Part shown: piece by piece, positions 1 to 11,853 of the stretch
How positions within the stretch are numbered: position 1 is the stretch's first letter
Layout of the letters: the number at the start of each line of letters is the position of its first letter
Assembly (NCBI GenBank): GCA_003117195.1
Contig: BDSI01000147.1
Span: 1 to 64,000 of the forward strand
DNA from: Eudorina sp. 2006-703-Eu-15
Lineage: Eukaryota > Chlorophyta > Chlorophyceae > Chlamydomonadales > Volvocaceae
DNA: 64,000 nt
Direction: 5' to 3'
Notes under the pieces: generated by a model
What the model was told of the DNA's origin: nothing
Seen by the model: only the letters and a program-made list of their open reading frames with translations
The model's database searches: none
Made by a program: the position numbers and the translations under genes

Positions 1-28
1 TTCAGCAGCCATGACCATGCACGTGCTG

Positions 29-154
29 CACATTGTCCCCCGCAGGGCGCCGACGACGGGGCGGCGCTGGCCCTGGAATGCAGACACGGTTGCCCGCGGG
101 GTAGACTGCAACGTCGCCAGGGTGTCACGCAAACGGCACAGCTAGTGCCTGCCG
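29..154. repeat. Satellite variant cassette, copy 1
   Basis: A non-satellite sequence starting CACATTGTCCCC replaces the normal monomer junction and returns to satellite at GCGGCTGCGGAG. It is a few bases shorter than the other three copies (2511, 3907, 7672), for instance missing a G in the CCCCGGCAGGG run. Confidence 0.85.
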
Positions 155-2510
155 CGGCTGCGGAGAGGAGCATCTAGCACTGACAGGTGTGGAGGGGCTG
201 GGGCGGGTTGGGGGTGGCTTGGAAGGCGGCACGTGGTTTGGGGGGGTGGGGGCTCGGCACCTCATTTACCAAAATTTCTAGCAGTCTCAACGCGCCGCAG
301 TCCTCACCCTTCAGCCGCCATGACCATGCACGTGCTGCGGCTGCGGAGAGGAGCATCTAACACTGACAGGTGTGAAGGGGCTGGGGGCGGGTTTGGGGAG
401 GCTTGAACGGCGGCACGTGGTTTGGGGCGGGGGCTCGGCACCTCAATTACCGAATTTCTAGCAGTCTCAACGTGCCGCAGTCCACACCCTTCAGCCGTCA
501 TGACCATGCACGTGCTGCGGCTGCGGAGAGGAGCGTCTAGCACTGACAGGTGTGGAGGGGCTGGGGCGGGGTTGGGGTGGCTTGGAAGGCGGCACGTGGT
601 TTGGGGCGGGGGCTCGGCACCTCAATTACCGAATTTCTAGCAGTCTCAACGCGCCGCAGTCCACACCCTTCAGCCGCCATGACCATGCACCTGCCTCGGC
701 TGCGGAAGGAGCATCTAGCACTGACAGGTGTGGAGGGGCTGGGGGCGGGTTTGGGGGTGGCTTGAAAGGCGGCACGTGGTTTGGGGGGGGGGGCTCCGCA
801 CAGCAGTTACCGGATTTCTAGCAGTCTCAACGCGCCGCAGTCCACACCCTTCAGCAGCCATGACCATGCACGTGCTGCGGCTGCGGAGAGGAGCGTCTAG
901 CACTGACAGGTGTGGAGGGGCTGGGGGCGGGTTGGGGGTGGCTTGGAAGGCGGCACGTGGTTTGGGGCGGGGGCTCGGCACCTCAATTACCGAATTTTTA
1001 GCAGTCTCAACGCGCCGCAGTCCACACCCTTCAGCCGCCATGACCATGCACCTGCCTCGGCTGCGGAAAGGAGCATCTAGCACTGACAGGTGTGGAGGGG
1101 CTGGGGGCGGGTTTGGGGGTGGCTTGAAAGGCGGCACGTGGTTTGGGGGGGTGGGGGCTCCGCACAGCAGTTACCGGATTTCTAGCAGTCTCAACGCGCC
1201 GCAGTCCACACCCTTCAGCAGCCATGACCATGCACGTGCTGCGGCTGCGGAGAGGAGCGTCTAGCACTGACAGGTGTGGAGGGGCTGGGGGCGGGGTTGG
1301 GGGTGGCTTGGAAGGCGGCACGTGGTTTGGGGCGGGGCTCGGCACCTCAATTACCGAATTTTTAGCAGTCTCAACGCGCCGCAGTCCACACCCTTCAGCC
1401 GCCATGACCATGCACCTGCCTCGGCTGCGGAAAGGAGCATCTAGCACTGACAGGTGTGGAGGGGCTGGGGGCGGGTTTGGGGGTGGCTTGAAAGGCGGCA
1501 CGTGGTTTGGGGGGGTGGGGCTCCGCACAGCAGTTACCGGATTTCTAGCAGTCTCAACGCGCCGCAGTCCACACCCTTCAGCAGCCATGACCATGCACGT
1601 GCTGCGGCTGCGGAGAGGAGCGTCTAGCACTGACAGGTGTGGAGGGGCTGGGGGCGGGGTTGGGGGTGGCTTGGAAGGCGGCACGTGGTTTGGGCGGGGG
1701 CTCGGCACCTCAATTACCGAATTTCTAGCAGTCTCAACGCGCCGCAGTCCACACCCTTCAGCCGCCATGACCATGCACGTGCTGCGGCTGCGGAGAGGAG
1801 CGTCTAGCACTGACAGGTGTGGAGGGGCTGGGGGCGGGTTGGGGGTGGCTTGGAAGGCGGCACGTGGTTTGGGGCGGGGGCTCGGCACCTCAATTACCAA
1901 ATTTTTAGCAGTCTCAACGCGCCGCAGTCCACACCCTTCAGCAGCCATGACCATGCACCTGCCTCGGCTGCGGAAAGGAGCATCTAGCACTGACAGGTGT
2001 GGAGGGGCTGGGGGCGGGTTTGGGGGTGGCTTGAAAGGTGGCACGTGGTTTGGGGGGGTGGGGGCTCCGCACAGCAGTTACCGGATTTCTAGCAGTCTCA
2101 ACGCGCCGCAGTCCACACCCTTCAGCAGCCATGACCATGCACGTGCTGCGGCTGCGGAGAGGAGCGTCTAGCACTGACAGGTGTGGAGGGGCTGGGGGCG
2201 GGGTTGGGGGTGGCTTGGAAGGCGGCACGTGGTTTGGGGCGGGGGCTCGGCACCTCAATTACCGAATTTCTAGCAGTCTCAACGCGCCGCAGTCCACACC
2301 CTTCAGCCGCCATGACCATGCACCTGCCTCGGCTGCGGAAAGGAGCATCTAGCACTGACAGGTGTGGAGGGGCTGGGGCGGGTTTGGGGGTGGCTTGAAA
2401 GGTGGCACGTGGTTTGGGGGGTGGGGCTCCGCACAGCAGTTACCGGATTTCTAGCAGTCTCAACGCGCCGCAGTCCACACCCTTCAGCAGCCATGACCAT
2501 GCACGTGCTG

Positions 2511-2639
2511 CACATTGTCCCCCGGCAGGGCGCCGACGACGGGGCGGCCGCTGGCCCTGGAATGCAGACACGGTTGCCCGCGGGGTAGACTGCAACGTCG
2601 GCCAGGGTGTCACGCAAACGGCACAGCTAGTGCCTGCCG
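2511..2639. repeat. Satellite variant cassette, copy 2
   Basis: Same ~129 bp cassette (CACATTGTCCCCCGGCAGGG to GTGCCTGCCG) inserted at the identical position in the monomer. The flanking monomers, including the short CTTCACCCTTCAGCC-type ones, are shared with the copy at 3907, so cassette and neighbours were amplified together as a higher-order unit. Confidence 0.88.
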
Positions 2640-3906
2640 CGGCTGCGGAGAGGAGCATCTAGCACTGACAGGTGTGGAGGGGCTGGGGCGGGTTGGGGAG
2701 GCGGCACATGGTTTGGGGGGGTGGGGGCTCGGCACCTCATTTACCAAATTTCTAGCAGTCTCAACGCGCCGCAGTCCTCACCCTTCAGCCGCCATGACCA
2801 TGCACGTGCTGCGGCTGCGGAGAGGAGCATCTAGCACTGACAGGTGTGAAGGGGCTGGGGGCGGGTTTGGGGGTGGCTTGAACGGCGGCACGTGGTTTGG
2901 GGCGGGGGCTCGGCACCTCAATTACCGAATTTCTAGCAGTCTCAACGTGCCGCAGTCCACACCCTTCAGCCGCCATGACCATGCACGTGCTGCGGCTGCG
3001 GAGAGGAGCGTCTAGCACTGACAGGTGTGGAGGGGCTGGGGGCGGGTTTGGGGGTGGCTTGAAAGGCGGCACGTGGTTTCGGGGGGTGGGGGCTCCGCAC
3101 AGCAGTTACCGGATTTCTAGCAGTCTCAACGCGCCGTAGTCCACACCCTTCAGCCGCCATGACCATGCACGTGCTGCGGCTGCGGAGAGTAGCGTCTAGC
3201 ACTGACAGGTGTGGAGGGGCTGGGGGCGGGGTTGGGGGTGGCTTGGAAGGCGGCACGTGGTTTGGGGCGGGGGCTCGGCACCTCAATTACCGAATTTTTA
3301 GCAGTCTCAACGCGCCGCAGTCCACACCCTTCAGCCGCCATGACCATGCACCTGCCTCGGCTGCGGAAAGGAGCATCTAGCACTGACAGGTGTGGAGGGG
3401 CTGGGGGCGGGTTTGGGGGTGGCTTGAAAGGCGGCACGTGGTTTGGGGGGGTGGGGGCTCCGCACAGCAGTTACCGGATTTCTAGCAGTCTCAACGCGCC
3501 GCAGTCCACACCCTTCAGCAGCCATGACCATGCACGTGCTGCGGCTGCGGAGAGGAGCGTCTAGCACTGACAGGTGTGGAGGGGCTGGGGGCGGGGTTGG
3601 GGGTGGCTTGGAAGGCGGCACGTGGTTTGGGGCGGGGGCTCGGCACCTCAATTACCGAATTTCTAGCAGTCTCAACGCGCCGCAGTCCACACCCTTCAGC
3701 CGCCATGACCATGCACCTGCCTCGGCTGCGGAAAGGAGCATCTAGCACTGACAGGTGTGGAGGGGCTGGGGGCGGGTTTGGGGGTGGCTTGAAAGGTGGC
3801 ACGTGGTTTGGGGGGGTGGGGGCTCCGCACAGCAGTTACCGGATTTCTAGCAGTCTCAACGCGCCGCAGTCCACACCCTTCAGCAGCCATGACCATGCAC
3901 GTGCTG

Positions 3907-4035
3907 CACATTGTCCCCCGGCAGGGCGCCGACGACGGGGCGGCCGCTGGCCCTGGAATGCAGACACGGTTGCCCGCGGGGTAGACTGCAACGTCGGCCA
4001 GGGTGTCACGCAAACGGCACAGCTAGTGCCTGCCG
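3907..4035. repeat. Satellite variant cassette, copy 3
   Basis: Appears identical to the copy at 2511 by eye. The 1396 bp spacing between them defines a higher-order repeat of about eight monomers. Confidence 0.88.
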
Positions 4036-7000
4036 CGGCTGCGGAGAGGAGCATCTAGCACTGACAGGTGTGGAGGGGCTGGGGGCGGGTTGGGGAGGCG
4101 GCACGTGGTTTGGGGGGGTGGGGGCTCGGCACCTCATTTACCAAATTTCTAGCAGTCTCAACGCGCCGCAGTCCTCACCCTTCAGCCGCCATGACCATGC
4201 ACGTGCTGCGGCTGCGGAGAGGAGCATCTAGCACTGACAGGTGTGAAGGGGCTGGGGGCGGGTTTGGGGGTGGCTTGAACGGCGGCACGTGGTTTGGGGC
4301 GGGGGCTCGGCACCTCAATTACCGAATTTCTAGCAGTCTCAACGTGCCGCAGTCCACACCCTTCAGCCGCCATGACCATGCACGTGCTGCGGCTGCGGAG
4401 AGGAGCGTCTAGCACTGACAGGTGTGGAGGGGCTGGGGGCGGGGTTGGGGGTGGCTTGGAAGGCGGCACGTGGTTTGGGGCGGGGGCTCGGCACCTCAAT
4501 TACCGAATTTCTAGCAGTCTCAACGCGCCGCAGTCCACACCCTTCAGCCGCCATGACCATGCACCTGCCTCGGCTGCGGAGAGGAGCATCTAGCACTGAC
4601 AGGTGTGGAGGGGCTGGGGGCGGGTTTGGGGGTGGCTTGAAAGGCGGCACGTGGTTTCGGGGGGTGGGGGCTCCGCACAGCAGTTACCGGATTTCTAGCA
4701 GTCTCAACGCGCCGTAGTCCACACCCTTCAGCCGCCATGACCATGCACGTGCCTCGGCTGCGGAGAGGAGCATCTAGCACTGACAGGTGTGGAGGGGCTG
4801 GGGCCGGGTTTGGGGGTGGCTTGAAAGGCGGCACGTGGTGTGGGGGGGGGTGTCGGCTCGGCACCTCGATTACCGAATTTCTAGCAGTCTCAACGCGCCG
4901 CAGTCCACACCTTTCAGCCGCCATGACCATGCACGTGCTGCGGCTGCGGAGAGGAGCGCCTAGCACTGACAGGTGTGGAGGGGCTGGGGGCGGGTTTGGG
5001 GGTGGCTTGAAAGGCGGCACGTTGTTTTGGGCGGGGGCTCGGCACCTCAATTACCGAATTTCTAGCAGTCTGAGCGCGCCGCAGTCCACACCCTTCAGCC
5101 GCCATGACCATGCACGTGCTGCGGCTGCGGAGAGGAGCGTCTAGCACTGACAGGTGTGGAGGGGCTGGGGGCGAGGTTGGGGGTGGCTTGGAAGGCGGCA
5201 CGTGGTTTGGGGGGGTGGGGGCTCGGCACCTCATTTACCAAATTTCTAGCAGTCTCAACGCGCCGCAGTCCTCACCCTTCAGCCGCCATGACCATGCACG
5301 TGCTGCGGCTGCGGAGAGGAGCGTCTAGCACTGACAGGTGTGGAGGGGCTGGGGGCGGGGTTGGGGGTGGCTTGGAAGGCGGCACGTGGTTTGGGGCGGG
5401 GGCTCGGCACCTCAATTACCGAATTTCTAGCAGTCTCAACGCGCCGCAGTCCACACCCTTCAGCCGCCATGACCATGCACCTGCCTCGGCTGCGGGAAGG
5501 AGCATCTAGCACTGACAGGTGTGGAGGGGCTGGGGGCGGGGTTGGGGGTGGCTTGAAAGGCGGCACGTGGTTTCGGGGGGTGGGGGCTCCGCACAGCAGT
5601 TACCGGATTTCTAGCAGTCTCAACGCGCCGTAGTCCACACCCTTCAGCCGCCATGACCATGCACGTGCCTCGGCTGCGGAGAGGAGCATCTAGCACTGAC
5701 AGGTGTGGAGGGGCTGGGGCCGGGTTTGGGGGTGGCTTGAAAGGCGGCACGTGGTGTGGGGGGGGGTGTCGGCTCGGCACCTCGATTACCGAATTTCTAG
5801 CAGTCTCAACGCGCCGCAGTCCACACCTTTCAGCCGCCATGACCATGCACGTGCTGCGGCTGCGGAGAGGAGCGCCTAGCACTGACAGGTGTGGAGGGGC
5901 TGGGGGCGGGTTTGGGGGTGGCTTGAAAGGCGGCACGTTGTTTTGGGCGGGGGCTCGGCACCTCATTTACCAAATTTCTAGCAGTCTCAACGCGCCGCAG
6001 TCCTCACCCTTCAGCCGCCATGACCATGCACGTGCTGCGGCTGCGGAGAGGAGCATCTAGCACTGACAGGTGTGAAGGGGCTGGGGGCGGGTTTGTGGGT
6101 GGCTTGAACGGCGGCACGTGGTTTGGGGCGGGGGCTCGGCACCTCAATTACCGAATTTCTAGCAGTCTCAACGTGCCGCAGTCCACACCCTTCAGCCGCC
6201 ATGACCATGCACGTGCTGCGGCTGCGGAGAGGAGCGTCTAGCACTGACAGGTGTGGAGGGGCTGGGGGCGGGGTTGGGGGTGGCTTGGAAGGCGGCACGT
6301 GGTTTGGGGCGGGGGCTCGGCACCTCAATTACCGAATTTCTAGCAGTCTCAACGCGCCGCAGTCCACACCCTTCAGCCGCCATGACCATGCACCTGCCTC
6401 GGCTGCGGGAAGGAGCATCTAGCACTGACAGGTGTGGAGGGGCTGGGGGCGGGTTTGGGGGTGGCTTGAAAGGCGGCACGTGGTTTCGGGGGTGGGGGCT
6501 CCGCACAGCAGTTACCGGATTTCTAGCAGTCTCAACGCGCCGTAGTCCACACCCTTCAGCCGCCATGACCATGCACGTGCCTCGGCTGCGGAGAGGAGCA
6601 TCTAGCACTGACAGGTGTGGAGGGGCTGGGGCCGGGTTTGGGGGTGGCTTGAAAGGCGGCACGTGGTGTGGGGGGGGGGTGTCGGCTCGGCACCTCGATT
6701 ACCGAATTTCTAGCAGTCTCAACGCGCCGCAGTCCACACCTTTCAGCCGCCATGACCATGCACGTGCTGCGGCTGCGGAGAGGAGCGCCTAGCACTGACA
6801 GGTGTGGAGGGGCTGGGGCGGGTTTGGGGGTGGCTTGAAAGGCGGCACGTTGTTTTGGGCGGGGGCTCGGCACCTCAATTACCGAATTTCTAGCAGTCTG
6901 AGCGCGCCGCAGTCCACACCCTTCAGCCGCCATGACCATGCACGTGCTGCGGCTGCGGAGAGGAGCGTCTAGCACTGACAGGTGTGGAGGGGCTGGGGGC

Positions 7001-7671
7001 GGGGTTGGGGGTGGCTTGGAAGGCGGCACGTGGTTTGGGGCGGGGGCTCGGCACCTCAATTACCGAATTTCTAGCAGACTCAACGCGCCGCAGTCCACAC
7101 CCTTCAGCCGCCATGACCATGCACCTGCCTCGACTGCGGATAGGAGCATCTAGCACTGACAGGTGTGGAGGGGCTGGGGGCGGGTTGGAGGTGGCTTGAA
7201 AGGCGGCACGTGGTTTGGGGCGGGGGCTCGGCACCTCAATTACCGAATTTCTAGCAGTCTCAACGCGCCGCAGTCCTCACCCTTCAGCCGCCATGACCAT
7301 GCACGTGCTGCGGCTGCGGAGAGGAGCGTCTAGCACTGACAGGTGTAGAGGGGCTGGGGCCGGGTTGGGGGTGGCTTGAAAGCCGGCACGTGGTTTGGGG
7401 CGGGGGCTCGGCACCTCAATTACCGAATTTCTAGCAGTCTCAACGCGCCGCAGTCCACACCCTTCAGCCGCCATGACCATGCACGTGCTGCGGCTGCGGA
7501 GAGGAGCGTCTAGCACTGACAGGTGTGGAGGGGCTGGGGGCGGGTTTGGGGGTGGCTTGAAAGGCGGCACGTGGTTTTGGGCGGGGGCTCGGCACCTCAA
7601 TTACCGAATTTCCAGCAGTCTGAACGCGCCGCAGTCCACACCCTTCAGCCGCCATGACCATGCACGTGCTG

Positions 7672-7800
7672 CACATTGTCCCCCGGCAGGGCGCCGATGA
7701 CGGGGCGGCCGCCGACCCTGGAATGCAGGCACGGTTGCCCGCGGGGTAGACTGCAACGTCGGCCAGGGTGTCGCGCAAACGGCACAGCTAGTGCCTGCCG
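7672..7800. repeat. Satellite variant cassette, copy 4
   Basis: A diverged copy of the same cassette (GATGACGGGGCGGCCGCCGACC in place of GACGACGGGGCGGCCGCTGGCC), near the right edge of the array, where the monomers are also the most diverged. Confidence 0.85.
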
Positions 7801-8310
7801 CTGCTGCGGAAAGGAGCATCTAGCACTGACATGTGTGGAGGGGCTGGGGGCGGGTTTGGGGATGGCTTGGAAGACGGCACGTGGTTTGGGGCGGTGGCTC
7901 GGCACCTCAATTACCGAATTTCTAGCAGTCTCAACGCGCCGCAGTCCACACCCTTCAGCCGCCATGACCATGCACCTGCCTCGACTGCGGATAGGAGCAT
8001 CTAGCACTGACAGGTGTGGAGGGGCTGGGGGCGGGTTGGAGGTGGCTTGAAAGGCGGCACGTGGTTTGGGGGGGTGGGGGCTATGCACCTCAATTACCGA
8101 ATTTCTAGCAGTCTCAACGCGCCGCAGTCCTCACCCTTCAGCCGCCATGACCATGCACGTGCTGCGGCTGCGGAGATAAGCGTCTAGCACTGACAGGTGT
8201 GGAGGGGCTGGGGCCGGGTTGGGGGTGGCTTGAAAGCCGGCACGTGGTTTGGGGCGGGGGCTCGGCACCTCAATTACCGAATTTCTAGCAGTCTCAACGC
8301 GCCGCAGTGC

Positions 8311-8600
8311 GCCGAGTGAGGCTTCTGTGAAGGACAGCGCGACTGACCAAATCTCACAGGCCCCCTGTTATTTCCTGAGGCATAACACCAATGCAACAAT
8401 GATAGGTAAGATTGGCAAGGATTACGGTGCAAGGCGTTGTGGAAGCCTTTCGGCATCATCTATCGCTCGTTGATACCTTATGCTCCTATTATGCTCCTAC
8501 TTTCTGTTGATCTGCGCAGGCATGATCCTCTCTTGCGGTTAAAATGACTTCTAGACTGAAGCATGCGACTTTCGGGTAGAGGCAAAGGTGCACAGCCTGG
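8311..8600. other. Array-to-unique transition, nothing recognised
   Basis: The satellite stops abruptly after CGCGCCGCAG. The sequence then loses the satellite G-rich bias. I see no ORF, repeat or RNA-like structure that I can support. Confidence 0.6.
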
Positions 8601-8948
8601 ATGGCACCAGGGAATGAGAACCTGATAGCTGCCTGCTGCTTAACGTTGACATGTTTGATATTCATACTTGCAGGCGATCAACGAGAATATGAGGATCTTG
8701 TGCGCCATATTGGATATTGTTTGGGCCAGGCTCTGGATGGACGGGGACCAAGTGGACATACTTCTGGGACCCTGCGCATGGCAGGAGCAACGGGCAATCA
8801 TGCGATTTTCAAAGATCAGAACACTAAGGTCGGAAAATTTGTCGCGCAAAAATTCCCAAAAAATGCCGTACGACAATTCCAAAAAATTGGGCAAGTCCTC
8901 CCTGTGACAGAGGCTGACGCTGTGCTGAAGAACGGCGGGCGATGTTAG
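8601..8948 (+). other. Weak coding-like segment, unidentified
   Basis: A 115-codon frame runs from ATG 8601. Near 8660-8674 there is a pyrimidine stretch ending TTGCAG, a possible splice acceptor. The more protein-like part begins right after it (GDQREYEDLVRH) and ends KFPKNAVRQFQKIGQ..LKNGGRC. I do not recognise it. It could be an exon of a degraded mobile element or chance. Confidence 0.25.
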
Positions 8949-9634
8949 ATGGAAGTCATCCGTGGAATTGCTGGTGGATGCACTCGCCTCCGATGCAAGT
9001 AATAATTGTGCGGAGCCTCCTCCTGAGCATCGTCGTGGTAAACAAGAAACAACAACAGTGACAGCAATTGGTTCGGACGGGCGGCGATTCGTAAGTCACA
9101 GTCGATGACACTGCAACCGGGCTGGAGGACCCAATTGTTGGCGTTACTGAAGACGGAGAATCGGAACCTCATGCATTGGATGCTTTGGAGCACGACAAAA
9201 GTGATGCGGTTACAAGCCTACAGCCAGGCGACGCGCAACCGCCATCACTGCAACGACCGAAGCTGCCCGACCTTTCGGAGATGCCCGGCACGGATGGCAC
9301 CGCTTCAAACATTACTGAAGACTGCCATTCATACACGACGGGGTCGACTGTTTTCAAGGGGCTTTCCTGCGGTATTGACGGTGGAACGGACGCCCAGCCT
9401 GTTTGGAGTTCCATGTTTTCTTTGAACCACATTGCTCTGTTTACTTTCACAACTCTACAAAGCTGTTTTCGCTGCGCGGAGCGCGCGCGCCGCGCATCGG
9501 TTTCTTTAAGACGCCATCGCTCCTTCTGGGTTGCGGCCGCGTGTCCGCGAACGCGCATTTCCTTCTTGAACACTACTGCAGCGCTGCACACATCCTCTAT
9601 TTGCGGTGCCTTAGACACCGCGGGGTACGACTAG
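8949..9634 (+). pseudogene. Degenerate coding-like region, unidentified
   Basis: Two overlapping frames look coding in composition. One runs from about 8955 to 9097 (reading ..SSVELLVDALASDASNN..), and the next is shifted by one base and continues through ATG 9176 to a stop at 9634 (..DDTATGLEDPIVGVTED.. then ..LPDLSEMPGTDG..). A frame change near 9095 is needed to join them. A sequence resembling a donor (GTAAGT) also sits there, but an 11-base intron is not credible. It is acidic and low in known motifs, and I assign no function. Confidence 0.25.
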
Positions 9635-9695
9635 GCAATTTTTGTAAAAAATCATTTTTTGCATTTTTTGGATGGCTCCCCCCACTAAGGCACCC

Positions 9696-10038
9696 TCAGA
9701 ACACTATGGAATTTCAGTTTAGCACGCGCCGCCCATTCATAAGTTCATTATTCATTACGCGGCACCTGCTGCACCAATGATGAGCGCGAGAGGCGTTGGT
9801 TGGATGTTGACTCGAGTCCATGGAGACCGCAGAACTTTACTTTGACCGTTTGTGCGCAAAGAATTTTTATCAGCCAAACCAAGAATACCTTGCAATAGAG
9901 GACAATTAATATGACAAACAGAACGAATTAGGTTAGCTGATAATGAACGTTTTGCCATTTACCACGCACACACGGACATGGGCAATCCTAGGGGGCGGGG
10001 CCCCCCGAACGCGCTTCGCGCTGGGGCCCCGCCCCAAA
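9696..10038 (-). repeat. Dispersed repeat R, copy 1 (inverted relative to copy 2)
   Basis: This segment is the reverse complement of 61316-61672. Both contain a strong hairpin at one end (GGGCGGGGCCCC ... GGGGCCCCGCCC around a GCGCTTCGCG core), a CA/TG microsatellite, and a conserved ~58-codon frame (AKRSLSA.LIR.VCHINCPLL) without an obvious start. The outer boundary by the hairpin is sharp, while the other is set where similarity fades near GTGTTCTGA. The copies differ at scattered bases. It is probably a short mobile element or the end of one. No terminal inverted repeat or TSD could be fixed by eye. Confidence 0.75.
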
Positions 10039-10240
10039 AGGCAATTCCAGACAGTATTGACCCGCGTCGAAATGAAACCGCGTATCAATAATGCTTGAAT
10101 CTGCATGTATGAGCACTAGAAAGCATCGGCCATGTCCAAGTGCTGTAATGGCACCAACTGACAAGGCCGAAAGCGGCCGAGTTTCAAAGTTGTACAATAC
10201 TGGTCTCAAGGAAACGACCGAGGTTACATCAGGCATCTTA

Positions 10241-10266
10241 GGCGGGATTCACATATGAAACCGAAA
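10241..10266 (+). repeat. T1 left terminal inverted repeat
   Basis: 26 bases, GGCGGGATTCACATATGAAA then CCGAAA, matching the reverse complement of 11854-11879 without mismatch. Confidence 0.92.
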
Positions 10267-10609
10267 GTCCGCGGGCCTGAAACGTAAAAGCCGAAAATGA
10301 TTTCGGCCTCTGTTCACATAGAGGCCAAAATTACAAATAATTTCAGTTTCAGTTGTCAACCGTCTTGGTGTAATTTCAAGCTCATGCGTGCTTGAAATTA
10401 CACCAAAACCAAGACTTTTGATGCTGAAATATGATACTGAAACAACAAATGATCTGACGACTCGTATCAAGCCCGTCGCCGCTTTTGCAAAGTAGTAGTT
10501 TGGACGTATGCGAAAGTAGCCAAATTGATTACGGTAACTCTCATTGATTACCTATACTGATTGAACTTGTTGCGAGAGTAAAAGAACTTTCTTTATTGAC
10601 GCTCGGATT

Positions 10610-10650
10610 ATGGAGGAAGGATACAGTGAAGAAGACTACGGTCCTGATCC
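10610..10650 (+). other. Possible first exon of the T1 gene
   Basis: ATG with acidic codons MEEGYSEEDYGPD is followed directly by GTAAGT. Joined to the acceptor at 10719 it reads into a stop in exon 2. Either the annotated ATG is wrong, one base has been lost or gained, or this is an untranslated leader. T2 has lost this part to the LINE insertion, so it cannot arbitrate. Confidence 0.35.
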
Positions 10651-10719
10651 GTAAGTAAAGTTCTTTTGCGTTCAACAGTATCTTCGGTTTGATAACTCAT
10701 CTACCCTACTAATTTTCAG

Positions 10720-11323
10720 GGAAGAAGGTAAAGAAGACCTCTCGCCGGACGTCAGCGAAACCTGTCTTCCGGGCGCCATCGCCTGCACCCGGTTTCGGGT
10801 ACCCTACGGACGATGAGCCCTCGGACAAGGAGCCATCTCCATCCGATGCCAAGGTGGTACCTGTCCCCAAGGGTATGCCCTTCTTCAGTAACACCGCCGC
10901 GTAAGTATGTATCGTTTTTGCTGTCATGTGCGTGCTGTACAGGTCGTTGACACATGCCTTACCCATTTTGTATGCAGGCGTGCGCTGAAGATGCACTTGT
11001 ACAACAACGATGTGTCATTTGACAAAGAGGATGAGGACACTTCGGTGCGCAAGCTTGTCAAAATCATCAGCTGCAAGGGCGACCGGACGGAGGGCAACTT
11101 GGCCAACAGCTACGCCGCAGACAAGTTCATCGATCAAGTGGAGTGCTGCTCGGCGCACTACTGCCTCAGCCCCCTGACTGTGGTGAAGGACCCGGGCTCT
11201 GGTGTCGTAACCCTTAAGTGCGCCAGGGCGTTGTGCCGCGAGTTCAACGACGAGACGGTTAGCTGTTCGGTGGAGGAGTGGGCCGCTGCAGTATTGCACG
11301 CCGTGCGTGACTTGAAGGAGTAA
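10720..11323 (+). CDS. Small Cys-containing protein carried by transposon T1 (function unknown)
   Basis: Two exons are well supported: 10720-10900 and 10978-11323, with GTAAGT donors and CAG acceptors, and the frame carries across the intron. The first part is basic and Pro/Ser-rich (KKVKKTSRRTS, then PSPAPGFGYPTDD), like a disordered or nuclear-targeting tail. The second part is compact, with Cys at KIISCKG, ECCSAHYC, LKCARALC and VSCSVEEW, a spacing that could bind metal. It ends VLHAVRDLKE and TAA. A possible first exon (ATG 10610 to 10650, acidic MEEGYSEEDYG) has a good donor, but its phase does not fit exon 2, so the true start is unresolved. A homologue lies in T2 at 28811-29462 on the minus strand. 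It resembles no transposase or Myb-like Harbinger protein that I know. It may be a captured host gene or an element-specific DNA-binding protein. Confidence 0.65.
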
Positions 11324-11853
11324 TTAGCTGCTGCTGTTGGTGCGCGCGCGTCTGAGTCTTGGTAACATGCTTAGCATGTTACCTGATTGGTCCATGTGAA
11401 ATCATGTTAAGGAATATCTAAATTTATCGTGACTCTGTCAGTATTGTTACTTGTCACGGTATGCCCCGTCCTGAGCAAGCATTGCGTGTCGCCGGATCGC
11501 ATCCGTCGTGTTCTCCAAGACCATGATGGATAAATATTGTAATTTAGAGCAAATAAAAATTTAGGAACTTTCATGTTGGCAAATGCTGTAAGCGTAAGGA
11601 AAGGGTCTGCCCTTCATTCGTTTTGTCTCCACACATGTTCCCTTCATTCGGCAAGCATGCCACAGCTTGATTAAATCAAACTTCACAAAGCTAACTGATG
11701 GGGTCCTTCAGATATGTACAATTACCTATGCAGACCCATTGACCCAGGCGTTGCAAATACTTTGTGTCCACAAAATACATATGTGAATGCGTTTTGAGTT
11801 TTTGGCTCAGTACGACACCTTTCCGATTCATGCCTCATTTTCGGCACATTTTA
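11324..11853 (+). other. T1 3' region, non-coding
   Basis: About 530 bp between the gene stop and the right TIR, AT-richer than the surroundings, with no ORF. It is conserved in T2, split there between 28590-28810 and 11883-12215, so it is part of the element rather than host sequence. Confidence 0.7.

Larger units (their letters stand above)
1..8310. repeat. Tandem satellite array, ~180 bp monomer
   Basis: The stretch is built of roughly 45 head-to-tail monomers of 178-186 bp. The phrase CTGACAGGTGTGGAGGGGCT recurs near 179, 362, 541, 719, 901, 1081, 1267, 1447 and onwards to 8200. Each monomer has a G-rich block, GGCACGTGG, a CTCGGCACCTCAATTACCGA or CCGCACAGCAGTTACCGGA variant, CTAGCAGTCTCAACGCGCCG and CATGACCATGCAC. 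Two monomer classes (CACGTGCTGCGG and CACCTGCCTCGG) alternate. Larger blocks repeat too: about 1396 bp between the variant cassettes at 2511 and 3907, and 916 bp between 4544 and 5460. Several frames stay open for hundreds of codons on both strands, but only because the monomer is GC-rich and lacks stops. I see no coding signature. The array runs off the left edge. Confidence 0.97.

Noticed and set aside
1..8310. Dozens of long open frames on both strands of the satellite
   Set aside because: They repeat every ~180 bp, exist in several frames at once, encode no known domain and result from a stop-poor GC-rich monomer.
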